A stretch of DNA of 64,000 bases from Meghimatium bilineatum. Its lineage: Eukaryota; Mollusca; Gastropoda; Stylommatophora; Philomycidae. The DNA lies in NCBI GenBank assembly GCA_034231615.1, contig CM067317.1, forward strand, positions 15,777,073 through 15,841,072, read 5' to 3'. The stretch's first letter is position 1; every line of letters starts with the position of its first letter. The position numbers and the translations under genes were made by a program. The notes beneath the pieces are model-generated. The model saw only the letters and a program-made list of their open reading frames with translations. It made no database searches and was not told the DNA's origin. This document shows, in pieces, positions 1 through 43,300 of this stretch.

Positions 1-45
1 GTCCTGCTATGCGAGATCTGGTGGGAGTTTAAGAACGAAGGCAAA
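1..45 (+). repeat. SINE A 3' end, cut by window edge
   Basis: GTCCTGCTA through GGGAGTTTAAGAACGAAGG matches the 3' part of the SINE A consensus seen in the full copies at 568 and 19442. Confidence 0.6.
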
Positions 46-172
46 ACAAAAACCATAAATAAATAAAATGATAACAATTATGCCACATTTGTGCTTCAAA
101 ATTCTGATATATCAAAACCAACTTATATCAAATGTAATTTCTAATACTGGATATAATTTACACTCAACTTAC

Positions 173-29142
<28,970 letters not shown>

Positions 29143-30769
29143 GACAAACGCATTTACCACAAAAGTAAAAATTATCTGAATATTTACATTCCCAGTGATT
29201 ATATAAACATGTTTTTCTGTTCCTCGTTTGATTATTGAAATTAACTCCCTTAGTTGACCTGATAAATCGTCTGCACTTTGCACTGAAACGTTTCTTCAAA
29301 ATTCGTACTAGTTTACTGCCTAAAGTTTATTTGACTGATTTTATTTGGTTCCGGGTTTGTGGTTGTGCTATTTGATATTAACATAATTTATGTTGATATT
29401 AAAATAGTTATTGTTTTCTTATGGGATGCTTAATTAACAGTAGTATAGAATAGATTGGTCTGTTAATCCTGTACTCAGTACTGTACAGTACACACACAGT
29501 TACTATTTATTATTACAAGTTAAGTAGTGACTGTAATTAATACTGTAATTATTATTTATTTACTTTATTTGTTAGATATAAACAAAAATAAATATTATTT
29601 TTAATAAAAGTTGACTTGATTGTTAATATTGCTGAAAGCTACATGCAGAAATAGCAATGTGTAGGCCTATGCCTACATTTCATTTTTATCATAAAATTGT
29701 AGGCTCCTATTATTTGCACAAAACAGTAATTTTAAGCTAGTTTAAAGTTTTTGTTTTAAACTTCTTTAATTGATTTCTTTATTTAGTAATATTTAGATTA
29801 CTATTAATAACAGCAGTATAAACAATCATATTGCTTTAGCGGGGAATGCAGAGAATGGTGTCCCACTGCTGTGGAGCATGAGGTGCAGGCTTTGGCCAGA
29901 GGGAATGTTACTATATAGGGCCCTATATTTTTTTAAAGTATATTTTGCATACAGTCAAGGAGTTAGGCCAATTGGAAGGTACAGGGTATGTTTCTTCTTG
30001 TGTGTCTGTGACCAGAATACAGGATCTGGGAGGGATGTATGAAGTTATTGGAAATAAGCTGTTTGCAGGAATTAAGAGAAGTGTTATCAACCAACACAGA
30101 ATGAGAGCAATCAGTTACCATGTGCTGAAGAACAAACATAATAGAACATCTGAGCACGTAAGGACAAGCCAAGAATGCCATGATGATGATCTGATCACTA
30201 ACTAAATTCTTTCATTTACGGTGTTGACTCATCCTTAAAGTTCTGGCAAACACAGCAAGATTCTGCAACACACAAATCTATCAAGTACCGGTTTGTACTC
30301 TCTTTTGAGTTAATATTGTGTTAGACTTGTCCTATGTATGGAGAAGGATAAGCTGTCAAAGTATATTCTAAATGGAGAACTGACCACCAGGGCTAGAAAT
30401 TTTGCACTTCACTCCGCTTCACAGTCGTAGGCAAGAGGGACATGAAGGTACTGATATTTTAGCCAATAAATTGGAAGCAGGTGCGAGGTACCTGAAGACA
30501 CATTATCTGCAGGGTAGCATTGTTGCTTTTGAGAGGAAAAGACAGTGGTTCACTGAAAAGTGAAGCAGAAGAAAGTATGCGGTAGAAATCCAGTGTGTTT
30601 GCACAAAATGCTATAGGTACTGTCACTTATGGATCAGTAATGTGTAGTCATAGCTGTCAGTACTTACCCATGTGACCAATACTTCAAGGGTGCTTGCTAT
30701 ATGTATGGTCTCTCATGGTGGAAGAAAGGGCTCAAACAGACGTATAAGAATGACTTCATTGTACTCTGG

Positions 30770-30935
30770 TTTCACTGAGTTTCCTACAACACTTGCTGAG
30801 ATTGCCACTCATCTTACATAGCTCTATAACTAAAAGCATAGTCCTCAGTGATCTCTGAAAATATCATCTTTGCAAACAATACATCATGAACTGGATTCAA
30901 ACCTATGACATCTTGAGAACATGGTCACACTCACA
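30770..30935 (-). repeat. tRNA-like SINE C copy (diverged)
   Basis: The reverse complement reads a tRNA-type head with a TTCTCAAGATGTCATAGG stretch and a B-box-like GGTTTGAATCC, then the shared body. Upstream of PEX26. Confidence 0.5.
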
Positions 30936-31066
30936 CTCCCGCTGGATCTCTCTTGTAGCAGGATAATGGTTCTACTAGATTTCCAGCAGGTTGTAGTCCA
31001 GAGAATGGAAATGTATTGTGTCACCATTCTATTTGTGCCAATGGCCAAATAAACTGTCTTCGGCTG
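30936..31066 (-). repeat. SINE A copy upstream of PEX26
   Basis: Reverse-oriented SINE A about 200 bp before the PEX26 start codon. The head near 31060 reads CCGAAGACAG on the minus strand; the 3' tail is trimmed. Confidence 0.75.
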
Positions 31067-31259
31067 ATACTTAATTAACTAAAATCAATATAAACATCCT
31101 TGTACACATTCCCAGTCATTATAATTATGTGGTTAATAACTTTACAGCAGAAGTTGTCTCATAATGTGACATAAAACATAACTGTACATACATTAAACTT
31201 ACTTGTATAACAAATTAACAGTGAACATCCCAGAAAATCCACCAAATCTCTGAAGAAAA

Positions 31260-31378
31260 ATGAGTGCATTAAATCTGACAGAAGCAGTAAATATGTTTAT
31301 AATGACAAAGTTTGACCAATGCTTCAATGAGTGCAAAGAAATCATAAAGGCAGCACAGTGTGAACCAGAACATGAAAG
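31260..31378 (+). CDS. PEX26: PEX26 coding exon 1
   Basis: Thirty-nine codons plus two bases: MSALNLTEAVNMF, then FDQCFNECKEIIKAAQ. Donor AAAG|GTATTT. The ATG is the first in this frame after a run of stops. A 5' UTR exon upstream is possible but not visible. Confidence 0.82.
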
Positions 31379-34300
31379 GTATTTTAAATTAGTTTATGTA
31401 ATAATTTATTACACTACTGTCCAAAGCACACAAAAATGTCTAGAACACCTCATAAATTCCATTAAAAACATGGTGAAAAACAAAATACCTGTATGTTTCT
31501 AAACAATATTAAAAGTTACCAGTTTTTAATACCTTGGTTCTCTTATAAGGAGCAACGGGGATTGCTATGAAGAATCCAGCTAGAGTTCATCATTGCATCA
31601 AATAGACTTATACAATTGAAAACATCTACATCAAAATAACAAGATTAGCTTTTCTTACAGCATAGGTGTCAATTAGTACGGATTTTCCGTATTAATACGG
31701 ATTTCGGGCCAATAAGAAAATTTCTTTTAAAATGTATTTTTTTTAAAAATATCACTTGATGTTATATTTCTTAGTAATTATTACTGTTGCAGATGTTTTA
31801 CGATCATATTTAAAAGGGGGAATGGGGGGCTTTTTTATTTTTGGGATCCTTTTTGTGCTAAATATGGACATATTTATTGAAATACGGAAACAAATTGTTT
31901 AAAATAACAGATTTATGAAAAAATAAGTTGACACCTATATTAGAGCCTACATATTCCCAGTTACAATACATAGGTATGAATCTTGGTGGAAAACAGAATT
32001 GCAGCATCATTTGAAACATAATGTTACAGAAGGATTCTCAGAATACCATGAACTAAAAAGATCATCAATAGGGACTTTCTGGGAGAAACAAAAACTGATT
32101 AAACAAGTTCTCTCCACACAAAAATTGCAGTATTTGGTCATATCAAATCACACAGAACCTAGAAAACACCATAATGAAGGGAAATATACCAGGGTAATGA
32201 ATAGGATAGACTGTGAAGATGTATGCAAGATATCAAAGATCATCTGAACATGACACTCGCAGAAGCAGGAAGATTAGCTCAAGATTGACAGAAGTTTCAA
32301 AAGGCTGTGATGATTGCTATATCCTATCTAGGATATGCTTCCTAATGGTTATCTATAATGTATTATTATTGTGTTCAACAAGTTTACACATTTAATCTTT
32401 AGAGTTTTAACACAGCGTGGAGGCAACAGAAGACACCAACAGACTGGAGAAAAGCTATCATAGTGCCAATATGGAAAAGGAAAGGCAGCAAAAGAGACTG
32501 TAACCAGTACAGGCGAATTTCCTTGTTGAGCATGCAGGAAAACTATATGCAAAAATAGTAGAGAAAAGACTGAGACCTGTAATAGAACAACTTAGCAATA
32601 CACAAATGGGTTTTAGAAGAAACAGAGGATATACTGATGCAATATTTATTCTGAAACAGTTGGCAGAGAAGTCAATATAATACAACCAAAACTTATACAT
32701 ATCCTTCATAGATCAAGAGAAAGCATTTGACCGAGTAAACAGAGAAAAACTATGGGAAACATTAAAAATTTATGGAGTATGCCAACATTTAATTAACATT
32801 TGTAGAAGTCTCTATAACAACAGCAGTTGCACTGTAAGAACAGCAGCAGGCTACACAGAGGACTTTGTGATTAGCACAGGAGTAAAACAGGGATGTGTAT
32901 TATCCCCACTACTTTTTATTACATACATGGACCATATTAACAAAACAGCAAATTCTAATGAAGCAAATGAACTGCTTTTTGCAGATGACCAGGTTTTATT
33001 CCACAACAGCATTAAAAACCTGCAAGACCACCTAAGCATAATAGACACAGCAGGCAAGCAATTTGGAATGAAAATCAACATAGACAAAACAGAAGTAATG
33101 AATATTGCAAGAGAAAAGGAGAACATCAACATACAGATAAACAATAAATAACTAAAACAAGTAGATGAATTCAAATATCTGGGCAGCACATTGAGATATG
33201 ACAATAAACAAGAAGCAGAAATAAACGCAAGATGTAATAAGGCCTGTCAGGTCATTGGTCAATTTACTAAGAAACAAAGATATTAAACTAGAAATAAAGA
33301 AAGCGCTTTTCAACACCATTTTCTTACCAACATTGTGTTATCAGTGTCAAATTTGGACATTAGATTCTAGAACAATACATAAGATTAACACCACTGAAAT
33401 GAAATGTGTGAGACGCATGATTGGAGTTTGCTTGAGAGACAAAATCAGGAATGAAGCACTAAGGAAACAATTAGGGATCAAGTCAACAATAGAATACATC
33501 CAGAAACAACAAGTTAAATGGTACGGCCACATAACCAGACAGAAAGAGCAAAGTATTATCCAAAAAACATTTAACGAACGATACGAAAACAGTCGACCTA
33601 TTGGACGCCCTCGTAAAAGGTAGATAGATAGTGTATTAGAGACACTCTGAAATATAACGGCAGAAGAGGCAAATAGAAGGGCAAAAGACCATACACTCAC
33701 TCTCCCCTCAACACCGAAAGGTACATGAGGACAGACAGAAGAAGAATCTTTAGAGTTTTAGCTGTGAACAAGAATTTCTGCTCACATAAGCCAGTTGTAG
33801 ACAGATATTTGATTAATGTTGTCCAGGTAAATGCAGCAATCAATCAAGTGTCTTGCTGAGTGATGTAGACAATCATGCTTCTCCACAACTCTGTCTCGTG
33901 TTTTTAATAAGTTCAGTTAGTGACTTATTTTTGTGCCAGTGACAACACATCCAGATCTTTATTTGTCTTCTCCCCTTGATCTTTCTGATGGTTACTAAAT
34001 GTTCAAGTTTTACTTTTCTCAGCACATAAAAATCTTGATTGTCTGTTTCTAATTTTTGCTATAATTTATTGTTTTACTCTAGAATCTCTAAGAACTTCTA
34101 CATTAGTTTTCTTGACTGTCCATTAAATTTTCATCATTCTTTGTAAATACATAGCAAGAAGTTTTCATTGTTATTTGCATTCACTCTGTATAGTCACATA
34201 GATTTCTTATATGATTTCAGTATAAATACTTACACATTGTGCATCATTTGCACCGATTTGTCCAACATATCCAATTTCTGCATGCTGCTTCTTTTAGCTT

Positions 34301-37300
34301 TTTTCTGGCATGACCAAGTTTAATAAGTATACATTGCATCACCTATGCATTGACTATGCACTGAAATGGTCTACAACTCCATCATATACCAGAGATACTG
34401 AGCCATTTCCTTTCTCAGGAAGAGTAAATCCAGATAATGAATATCTCCTCAGTAATTTTTTTAAAACTGACAGCTTGCACCCTCTGAGATGTTATTTATC
34501 TGATATGAAAGACGATCTTATGAATCAATTCAGCTGAACATTTTCAGTGACTAGACATTTTCTCTACACCCTATAGTTTGATAGTCTGTTTATTCATTGT
34601 AAAACTGATCGACCTTGTGTTTTATGTAAAGTACTATTGACATTTTCTTCAGTCTTCTTTTGTACCCAGGAGATGCCAACACTTGAAAAGTCAGCAATAC
34701 TTTTTATAGAATCCTTCTATTTTGAAGGACAGGATGGATCATACATTGCAACATGTCACCCTTGGATTCTGCACTTATATCTTTAGTATTCCAGATTAGG
34801 AACATATTCTCAGATTTTTAGAAGTGGTTCACTTTATGTGATGGTTGCTCTCAGCATTTATCAATTACACTGATGAAGCCCTTCTCTCTGAATGTGTACT
34901 TTGTGCTAGGAATCATTTACTTAGATATTTGGAACATTTGTAGTTTTCATTTGTACTTTCTTGCAACAACGTCCGGCATCAAAAATCCATCAAACAATTT
35001 CCGGTCCTCTGTCATAAAGTTGGTGATGTCCTGTTGAGATTGTATCTCTAAAAGCACAGCAGTCTTGTTAATCATTACACATAAAGTCTGATTTTCAACT
35101 AATTTATGGTTATGAAGCATGATAATTTATCGGCCCACCGAATATCAAACCAAATTCCATCAGCACACGGTGTGGACTGTATGAGCATGCTGAGACACAT
35201 AGAAAATTATGGTCATCTACTGCATCGAATTTCATTACTGGTCACCTAGATTAATCTTGCCACTGGTTTAAAATGATGTCCGACAAGAGAATGAGTTCAC
35301 CACTTTGCACAACTCTTCCTTGCTTAAATTAAAGTCCCCAATGCAAGTCATTTTTACATCCACGAAAATTTACCTGAAAGCCAATGTGGTTTTAGAAAAG
35401 AGCATGGAACAACAGATGTGATCTTTGCTGAAAGACAAGTTCAAGAAAAGTGTAAATAACAACACTGTGACCTGTACACAGCATTCATAAACATAACAAA
35501 AACAGAAAGTAGAGGAAGTCTGTGGAAGATTGTGGTAAAACATGGTTGCCCACAGAAATGTTTCACAATGGTGCAGCAATTGTATGATGAAATTAAAGCT
35601 AGAGTTCAGGATAATGGAGAGTTATCTGCACCTTTTTCCTGTCTCAAATGGAGCTAAACATGTATCTGTATTAGCACCTACTCTGTTTAGCTTCATGTTC
35701 TCTGCTATGTTTGATTATGCTTTCAGAGATCTGGACTTTGGAGCAGTCATCAGATATAGCATTGATGGAAAATTGTTCAACCTTTGGTGGCTTCAATCAA
35801 AACCAAAGTCAAATCACACATAATCAGGGATCTCCTATTTGCTGATGAATGTGCCCTATATGTCAACTCTGATGCTGATCTACAAATTAATATACCATTC
35901 TCCAAAGCCAGTATCAACTTTGGGTTTGCTATTAATACAGACAATCAATATAAGGTGATTTTGATAATGCTTACTATTAATACAGAGTAAAATACAACCA
36001 GCACCTGGCAAAATCTATCACAAGCCCTGCATAAAGGTAAATGGCGTAGCCCTGAAAGTTGTGAATAGATTCACATACCTAGGGAGTACACAATCACAAA
36101 ATGCCACCGTAGATGATGAAGTGTATACCAGGATCTCCAGGTCAAGCAGCACTTTTGACAGATTGTACACATGTGTGTCATAGAAATGACATTAACCTAC
36201 AGACTAAGCTGAAAGTTTACAGAGTAATGGTACTTCTAGTGCAATTATACAATTATACGCTAGTGAAACATGGACTGTGTATAGACATCATGCGAGGAAA
36301 CTCAATCACTTTCACACAACTTGTCTCAAAAAAAGTTATTAACATCAGATGACAAGATCCGAGATACCACTGTCCTTGACAGATCTGGTACCCCAGCATT
36401 GACAGTATCCTGATGCAGGCACTGATTCGTTGTGCCAGGGTTGTGAGATTTCAATCTTTCTTCCCTGTGCCACATGGTGGTAAGTGCATGTCTTCTTCTG
36501 AGGCATCACTAATACACCCAATGTATCACCAGTACAATGTGGATGTTCAGCATTCAAACCACCTAGTGCAACAAGTTGGGTTTGCAAGGTGAGCTCACTA
36601 TCAACTCTGCGGCCACACTGATGATAAATAAATTGTGTATTTTAAAAACTACACTATGTGCATATACCGGTACACTGTACTTGTAAAAGTCAGACTCCAT
36701 GGTTCTCATATTTGAGTGCAGAAAAAATTACAATGGAAGCCCTCTATAACAAATTCTTTTATAACAAAACTATATAAAAACTCTTTTCAAAATCCCAAAT
36801 CATATTTTTTCTATACTGTATGTACTGTATATGGCAAATTTCTGTTATTACCTGGTAGATACATATTTTGCAGGTCCAGAACAAGTTGTTATAATGGGAT
36901 TCCATTGTATAATGATAACAGGAGTGATTATTTAATAAATTTATCCCAGACTGCATGTACACTGTTTCCCCAGGAACCATAAACTTATAGAAGCAGCAAC
37001 AGCACTTGGCATTCAGGCCCTAGCAGAGACCGACACATGGTATTGTGTGGTGGTTTTTATTACTGATGTGTATGGTAGTGTAGACTTGTGCCCACCTAGT
37101 ATTATCCAGCTTTGGTGAGTGTTGCATTTTCAAATACATATTGCATCATTGAATGTAGATGTTCATCACATATTTAGACTCAGAACTGGACACAATAGAC
37201 CTTCTTCTTCTGCGTTTGCTCTCAATTCATCATGAAAATAATCGCAAATCTCATGTGATTTCCACCAAGAAGAATGAATTATATTGTGCTATCTTTAAAT

Positions 37301-40300
37301 TTGTGCCATGTAGGCCTAGCACATCAGATTTCAGCATGCTTTTAATTCGGGTGAGCTTCCCCAGCCTGTGACAGCTTTCCTATATGTCACCGGGTGGCAG
37401 ATCTGTATTGACTCGACACTCTGACAATTTATCACCCACTGTGTCCTTAAACTTTACATTAAATACTCTTATATTTAAGAGTACCAAGAAACATTTGGAG
37501 CATCTTCTTTTCAACGTGACATTCTTCTTGGAGGTAACTAGAAACTTGTTCTCGAGCTGAACATTGCTTTATTTACAATTTCCATATAGCTTTTCCTTCA
37601 TTTTATTTGAACATGGCACTGCCCTCTACAGCTGTGCTGCCCTCTCATTGTACTCAGTATGTTAGTCTTACTTCTCCTGAGATTTGCTCATGATTTTCCA
37701 TGTTTGCGAGCTTGGGACATGACAGCCCAGCAGTTTATTATTCTCAATGTTTGCGAACTTGGGACATGACAGCCAAGCAGTTTAGACCAGATGCTGTGTT
37801 ACTTTGCTGCAACAGTATTTTTGCTGAGAGGCTGAAGATTTTTTGCCGGAGATCTTGTTTGTCCTGTGCAAACAAATCTTCTTCCTTCTCAATCTACACT
37901 ATCCAAACACAATCCATAAAGCGTTAGCCTCGAAGACTCGAAGCAGTCTGTTTCTGGGGTGCACCACAAGGAAGTGTTTTTAGGATCTTGGTTATCTGCT
38001 AATCCTGAGTCCGCACGAGAGTAATGCAGAACCATTTGCACCCCACACAATAGACTAAGCAGCCATTTGTACACAACATTGACACTTCAGCACAGTGTGC
38101 ATATAGTAAGCCAACTAAATTGAAGAGTATATCCTTCACGATTGTACAAACTATGGCACATTATGGTGCATATACTGGCCTTCTGATAGACCTATAAATG
38201 TTAAATTCTATGGTACATAACAGGAAATGACAAACACAATTCAATTTATACAAGAAACAACACTGTAGCAACACATTTATACAAGGAGACGTTCATCATG
38301 TTTTAATGTTCACCTTTCCCATAAGTTATGTCACATTAAATAACCAAATGTAATTAAAAACATAACTTATAGATGAGAGAAACACAACAACCAACATTGT
38401 TGACGATTTTTAAAAAGTAGGAAAATCGCAGGAAATACCCTAACATTATAACAAGGCATTCCAAAGTCAATATGAACAACTTGAGATATGCTGACGATAC
38501 AGTACTGATTGCAGGAAGTGGACAGGAACTACAAACCCTGTTAAATAAAGTAATGACTAAAAATGAAAATAAAGGCCTCAGTTTAAACAAGAAGAAAACA
38601 GAAATAATGGTTGTCTTGAAGAGACATACACCACCAAGATGCAACATAATAATTAATGACACAAAATTAGCACAAGGTGAAAAAGTGAAATATTTTGGCA
38701 CCCTGTTAATATCAGAAGGTCTTCTTCTTCTTCCGCGTTTGTTCTCAATAGCAGGATGTAGTCCAGAGAACAGAATGTGTTGTGTCATGGTTTACAGCAT
38801 TGCTGCGATATCTGCGCCTTTCGGCCTGACACATCCGACTTCAGCATGGCTTTGGGTCATTGACCCTATATGGGATGGGACAGCCAACTCTATCCCATAA
38901 CCTCCTTTTACGACATGCATGGAAGGTAAACAGTGTTGCTATTCTTTACTCCCCTTTCGGGCCCCGGCAACACACTGGCGTATCAGAAGGTAAAAGCTCA
39001 AGTGAGATAAAGAGCCAAACAGCACAAGCCAAATCAGCATTCCAAAAAATGAGAACCATTTTGTGCAATGGAAGACTATCAATGCAGACCTGAATTCGAG
39101 TGCAACAAGCAGATGAAGATGGCTGGAATAATAATTAATAAAGAAGGCATAGTATCTGGCACACATATTTGATACTGAAGTGGAATATAGGCGGGAAAGA
39201 GAGGAAAATGGAAGACATAATGAAGAACCGTAGTCAAGGAAAGGATGGAAACAAGATCAGTCTAGAATTCACTGATTTGATTTGCCCAGGATAGATCTGG
39301 GTGAAGGAAATTTACTGTGCCATGTGTCAAGGATGACAAAATTAGAAGACAAAATTGATGCCTTTGAGATGTGGGTATATAGAAGAATAGGGAGAACATC
39401 ATGGAAAGAGAAGAAAACAAATAAAGAGGTGCTAAAGACACTTAATATGAAGAAAGAACTACTAAGAGAAATAAAGATCAGGCAAATAAAATACTTTGGA
39501 CACAATTATAGACATGACACCCTATTGAAGACCTTACTTGAGGGTAAAGTCAAAGGGAAGCGAGCAAGAGGTAGGCAGAGATACAAGTGGGAGAGTAACA
39601 TTACACGCTGGACAGGTTACAGTCTAGCAGAGTGCACCACCAAGACAAGAGACAGGAGATGTTGGAGATACGTTGCAGCCAACCTTCGTTGCGGAGACGG
39701 CACTTGATGATGATGATGTGTCAAGGATATATAAAAGTAGAAGAAAGTATAATTTGCAAAATCAACCAAACAAGCTAAAATTGTATCAAGAATGAAAAAT
39801 GCATCCTTGTGTTCCAATACTCACTCAAAACAATTAAGAAAGTGCCATAATGTTCAACTATGAGCGTTTATTTTTTGTTCATGACTCCATCTACATTCCA
39901 CTGTAAGATGTTTTTGGATTGACATTTTGGTCAATTATCTATTGCCTATTCTCCAGGTGGCTTGTTATCCATGCTTGCTGTTAAGCATAGGGGTGATGGA
40001 AGCTCAAGCTTGTGACCCAAGGCTAGATGTGTCGCCTCGGCTATGCTATGAACGTGTTTGTTTAAGATGTACCATGATCTCATTTGGTTATGTGCCTTCA
40101 TTGGTAACTTGTGATGCATTCTCATAATGTGGCCAAACCACTTAATCTTCTGCATGTCAGTGTATTCTATGCAAGGTATTATACCTATTCTTTACCTGAT
40201 GTCTTTATTTCGTAATCTATCAAGCCTGGTGACCCCTGCAGCCTTCCTTAAGCATTTCATCTTATGTCACTATTTTGGTCAGTAGAATTTACCAGAGTTT

Positions 40301-43300
40301 CCCCACAACTGGCATACTGAACAAAGCAGGGTGACCTCCAGCAGTCAAAGTAGGTCCTCTTTGAGTTATGGGACCCAGCTTTCTATTTATGTGATGGAAC
40401 TCCTCAGAAGAATGCCACATAAATTTTTTTTAATAGTTTTGTAGCAATTGTTACACTTTACCATAATTTATAATTTTGCTGTGATATCTCTATCTTTCAA
40501 TCTTGCACATCTGACTTTAAAATATTTTTATGATGTGTGCTTTCCCTAGTCTTTGGCAGTCCTCAGCCTTCCTGCAAGGCAGCAGGTGGCATATACAAGG
40601 AGATATTTCATTCATAGGTGTCAGGGACACACTTTTCTGCTTTGCTTCATAAGCCATTGATCTAGTCTAGATTCATCTTCCTCATTCACCATTTCAGTTT
40701 TTGTGTACTTGGGATGGACATTTCAACCAAGACTTGACTGGAGTGTGGCCAGTTCACATATATAGACAGTTCTATCAAGACATGCATGAACTAGTTAAAG
40801 AGATGTGACAACAATAGGATACTGACTATCCACTAGGATATAGCTACTATTGTCCGTGTGGTCATATCCATTTCTCTCTCAACCCAACATTCCATGTTCA
40901 ACTAATGGTTAATAAACATGGAAATTATTTCACATTTACTGTCATCTATCTGCTCTCTGCTGGATTAAAGTTTTGTTTACGTTTTTGATGTACACTGAGA
41001 CTTTAGAATTATGCTGTGTTAATTTCAACAGTTGTTTATAATTTATAACTGAATTTGTGTGATTTTATTTGACCTGTAATAAAGACTATGGTTTTTTTTA
41101 AATTTCAGCACACTTTTGCATGCTCAAGTTAAGGAATACTTGGCCTGCCACAAAATTGTGGAGATGTGGCTTAAGAACCCCAGCAATCAGAAACGGAAAC
41201 AGTACAGTAAGGTACTTTTGTGTGCTACTATCTAAATGTATGCTCACCGATGTGTTTCCAGGCATGAAAGGGGAGCAAAGAGTGGCAATTCTACCGTAAA
41301 ATATCTGAAGGAGCAACTAACAAGGTTTAGGGGTACAGTAGACTGTCCATATCAACTCTGCCATAACATGTTGCAAGGAGCAACTATGAAGGTTTAGGTG
41401 TAGACTCACATCCCATATGTCAAAATTATCCAAAAGTCATGCTGGTCAGAAGTGTAAAACGCCAGATTACAGTACTGCCGTATGTTGTTAAAACCTAAAT
41501 GGGAAGTAAAGAATAGTAACACTGTAACCTTCCAGGCAATTACGGTTTGGCTTAGACATCTCCTTGCCATAATGGTTGAGCTATTGGCTTTGTGCTCAAA
41601 AGGTCACGGGTTTAAATCTACTTGGTAGTCTTGTTAATAAAGTGAATTTTTTAGATCCCTGGGGATTGTCACTTGAAGCTACAAAGTTTGTGCTCAGAGT
41701 GGTACTCTCGGTAGGCAACATGCCGCTGTGTTGAGATGGTCGGAGTACTTTTCCTACTACATCATGTATATCAAAGTGACTTAAAAAATATCAAGCTAAA
41801 GTGACGGTTGTAGGTGTTTTGTTGTTCTGTTTCATGCAGTATTTACCTCTTATAGATCCCAAAGGTGCAAATATCACATGCAATCAGTAAATCATGATAC
41901 ACCCCTTGTGCTCTCCGGACTACATTCAGCTGAATGGCCGGATTTTTAGAATGAATGAAAATTATATTAAGATGATTATCACAGCACCAATAGCTTCTGT
42001 AGACTGCATGATTTACTTCAAGTCATCCATAGAGCATCTCATATTTGAAATTAGTATGTCTTGGTAGACCATAATGTCTCCTTACACCCTTCTCTCTAGA
42101 GCTTACATGAATGAAGGATATGTTGTATAGTTTTTAAGTTTATTCCACAGCATATATAAATCTGTCTAACCAATTTTAAGCTGTCTGTGCATGTGACTCA
42201 ATCTGTTGTCGTGTTCATAATACAGCAGAAGTGTAATGCTAAGTCATTCACCTGCCTACCAGCAGACATGGTTTCGAGTCCACTCATTCGTGGTTTGAAA
42301 TGAAAATTATTCCCATGGTTCACCCAGCCAACAGGAAGTAGGGTATCAGGGCTTTTGCTGTGGGAAGGTCAAGAAATGGTGCCATGCTACTGAGCAAGTG
42401 CTGTAGGCGATACTAGTGTGGCGGCTTCTGTTTAATCACTGGTTAGGCAGTTGTGGACTTATGGAAAACGGTGGGCTATGATGCTGGTTCACAACTGCTT
42501 ACCTTTACCTAATCAAAACTCTCACTATCTGTGCAGTAAAACACTATCATTTTCCCTACATGTCATTTTGCACATCTTAAAGAGTGTTTATGTGTTAAAT
42601 TTGTACACTACACAATCAGCTATCTGATTTTTTGTTTCACAACCATTAATTAAAAATTAATGGTTAATTAATTAAAATGTTTTTTCTGATTTCTGTTCCA
42701 GGTCGTACGGACATATGCTTACCACATACTTTGTCCTACTGGTTCATATGGCCTTCTCAAAGAAATAGCTGAGAACTGTGATTCTCTTACACAGACTGAG
42801 AGGGCAGCCTTACTTCATCTTTCACAGGTCTTCTTTGCAGTGCAACGTAAATATATGTTGAATAGTTTGTATCTCCACAAAAAAGAAAAAATGTATGGTC
42901 ATATCCCAAATTTTGATTTATTGTTTTTCATGCCATGCTCATCTTCGCTTGTGAAGAAGGAACATCACAATAAGCTTGGTTAGTGACCTTCTCTTGTGCC
43001 ATAATACTAGTCCATTCAGCAACTTCTCTCTTTGTCATCCCGTCTCTTCTCCCCTTGATCTTTCCAGTGGTTATTAAGTGTTCAGGCTGTGTTCTTTTCA
43101 GCACATGCCCTAGAAACCTTGAGTCTGCCCCTAATATTTACTATGATTTTTCTTTTTATGCCAGCATCACTGAAAACATCTGCATTAGCTTTTTTAGCTG
43201 TCCATGGTATTTTCATCATTCTTCTCAGAAACCACATCTCTGTGGCCTCTAGTTCATTTTGAATGTTTTTGTTTACAGTCAATGTTTCACATCCATAAAA

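Larger units (their letters stand above)
29143..31259. promoter_or_regulatory. Divergent NISCH/PEX26 intergenic region
   Basis: Holds both 5' flanks. It is AT-rich, with no CpG cluster or clear core promoter recognised. The NISCH-proximal half (29143-30300) has no repeat I can name. The PEX26-proximal half carries a SINE C piece and a SINE A copy. Confidence 0.4.

Noticed and set aside
29143-29283. Upstream extension of the NISCH first exon (ADDLSGQLRELISIIKRG, then HVYIITG)
   Set aside because: No ATG in frame and no likeness to nischarin. The VYIIT string resembles exon 2 but that start is already encoded there; judged coincidence.
29945-30205. 86-codon open frame in the divergent spacer
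   Set aside because: No motif and no splice context; chance or very old repeat.
30400-30560. Short frame resembling an RNase H end (GHEGTDILANKLEAG)
   Set aside because: Too short and diverged to assign; perhaps an old LINE relic.
34298-34537. 79-codon open frame behind an acceptor-like site
   Set aside because: PEX26 exons 1 and 2 share a split arginine codon that would be disturbed, and no family is recognised. Left as unexplained.
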